Shown here one piece after another: positions 63,038 to 64,000 of a stretch of DNA of 64,000 bases (the stretch's first letter is position 1; each line of letters begins with the position of its first letter). The DNA is taken from assembly GCF_900107275.1 (NCBI RefSeq), contig NZ_FNPI01000005.1, positions 186,001 to 250,000 on the forward strand. Direction: 5' to 3'. Source of the DNA: Evansella caseinilytica (GTDB lineage Bacteria > Bacillota > Bacilli > Bacillales > Salisediminibacteriaceae). The notes below the pieces were generated by a model, which ran no database searches, was not told the origin of the DNA, and saw only the letters and a list, made by a program, of their open reading frames with translations. Position numbers and translations under genes: made by a program.

Positions 63038-64000
63038 TTACTGGACGACTTCCAAGTGAATATCCAGCGTTATTCCTTCCGGAAAAAATTCAAATGTAAC
63101 GGTCGAGTCTTCCGCTAAAAAATTCAACAGTCGTTCTCTGAGAATCAGATCGCCGTCTTCGATGGCATAATCGTCGTTGTAATTCATGTACGGTGTCCAT
63201 GACCACTCATCGGCAAGAATCGGGCGCCCGGTGGAGTCAACGACCCCGAGAGCGGTAGCCAGCTTTGTTCCGTTCAGTTCTACCGGAATATGCAAGTCCC
63301 CGCTGATATGATTCACATTGATTGTATAGGTATTGTTTTGTACTTGCGGCTGCCCGTGCTGATTAATATCGAGCACTTGATCGGCGCCTTCGGAAAATTC
63401 GAACCTTAGTTGCGCATTCAAATCAAGCTGTCCAGGCTGCAGTAATCCCGATATATATCCACCATCAAGAATCACCTGCCCTGCGTCCGGGTTATATGTG
63501 TAATCCGTTCCTTCGGTCAGTTGACCGCTCCCTTCATAAATACCTTCTAGACTGTTGCCGTTCAGCCGGATATCGATCGTCACATCGTCCGGTGTCGTTC
63601 CATCTTCCACATAAACGTCAACCATCGCCAGTAAAGAATTGTTGCGGCCGAGTCCAGCATTCACTATCACATCAGCCACACCGGGATCTCTCCACACTCG
63701 GTTGATACGGTCAAAATGATCGAAGCCGTTGTCCCACCACATGGTCAACATGTCGTATTCATACGCCATACTGACAAACTGGTCATGATATAACCATTTG
63801 GACGCTCTTTCATTAATGCCCAGCGTACCGTATTCCCCGATGAGCACAGGATAACCTTGCGTCACGTAAGCATTGTAAACACTTTCCAGATCCTGTTTCA
63901 TAGTCTGTATTTCCTGTTCCGTACCCCAGGAAGTGTTTCCCCACCATCCGGCAACGTAATCCCACGGGCTGTAATAATGAAACGTCAAAATCAGATTGTC
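63038..64000 (-). CDS. GH5 endoglucanase with X2 and CBM46-like modules (5' end outside the window)
   Basis: Only the C-terminal 320 residues are in the window; the frame continues through base 64000 with no start. The catalytic part ends in 'TFHYYSPWDY' and carries the nucleophile Glu in 'PVLIGEYGTLG' followed by 'DMLTMWWDNGFDHFDR'. Next come an Ig-like X2 module (about 126-213; 'VTIDIRLNGNSLEGIYEGSG', 'LTEGTDYTYN') and a CBM46-like beta-sandwich (about 215-320; 'WSWTPYMNYNDDYAIEDGDLILRERLL'). This GH5-X2-CBM46 order matches GH5_4 endoglucanases such as Bacillus halodurans Cel5B. Confidence 0.92.
   Translation of the reverse strand, partial: DNLILTFHYYSPWDYVAGWWGNTSWGTEQEIQTMKQDLESVYNAYVTQGYPVLIGEYGTLGINERASKWLYHDQFVSMAYEYDMLTMWWDNGFDHFDRINRVWRDPGVADVIVNAGLGRNNSLLAMVDVYVEDGTTPDDVTIDIRLNGNSLEGIYEGSGQLTEGTDYTYNPDAGQVILDGGYISGLLQPGQLDLNAQLRFEFSEGADQVLDINQHGQPQVQNNTYTINVNHISGDLHIPVELNGTKLATALGVVDSTGRPILADEWSWTPYMNYNDDYAIEDGDLILRERLLNFLAEDSTVTFEFFPEGITLDIHLEVVQ

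Overview
The window is chromosomal DNA from an endospore-forming member of the Bacillaceae. This rests on the gene order spoIIB, comC, folC, valS, ysxE, spoVID, hemLBDCXA, ysxC, lonA, lonB, clpX, tig, ysoA, which is the Bacillus subtilis order, together with the spore genes (spoIIB, spoVID, ysxE, lonB) and a Lia-type stress operon. The species cannot be fixed from the sequence. The secreted cellulases at the right end suggest a plant-biomass degrader.

Layout. Positions 1-12,100 hold a nearly complete type IV pilus locus inserted between spoIIB and the folC region. A minus-strand operon encodes the extension ATPase PilB, the retraction ATPase PilT, the platform protein PilC, a major-type pilin, the prepilin peptidase, and PilM, PilN and PilO. 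Three minor-pilin genes diverge on the plus strand. A membrane GAF-GGDEF protein lies next to it (12,156-13,844), and PilB carries a MshEN-type N-terminus, so c-di-GMP control is likely. Positions 14,400-18,600 hold two tandem FolC paralogues and a divergent RimK-like ATP-grasp ligase. Positions 18,860-22,600 hold a Lia/VraSR-like three-component system with PspA and a small membrane protein. Positions 22,700-26,100 hold a DCC oxidoreductase, D-amino acid aminotransferase, a P1-family peptidase and a small unknown gene. valS (T-box controlled), sporulation genes and the haem operon follow to 40,800. The protein quality-control block (ysxC, lonA, lonB, clpX, tig) runs to 53,700 and is interrupted by a phosphosulfolactate synthase and an SLC13-type permease. 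A 46-residue free copy of the ClpX zinc-binding domain sits just upstream of clpX. The last 10 kb holds ysoA, an unlisted 45-residue gene, a decayed gene, a lipoprotein, an Nramp-like transporter, an acetyltransferase, and two multidomain cellulases (GH9 complete, GH5 cut by the window edge).

The spaces between operons are filled with at least two families of dispersed palindromic repeats bounded by GTTCAAAAAG/CTTTTTGAAC, plus a 125-bp tandem duplication and a small element with terminal inverted repeats. No rRNA, tRNA, CRISPR array or intact insertion sequence was recognised.
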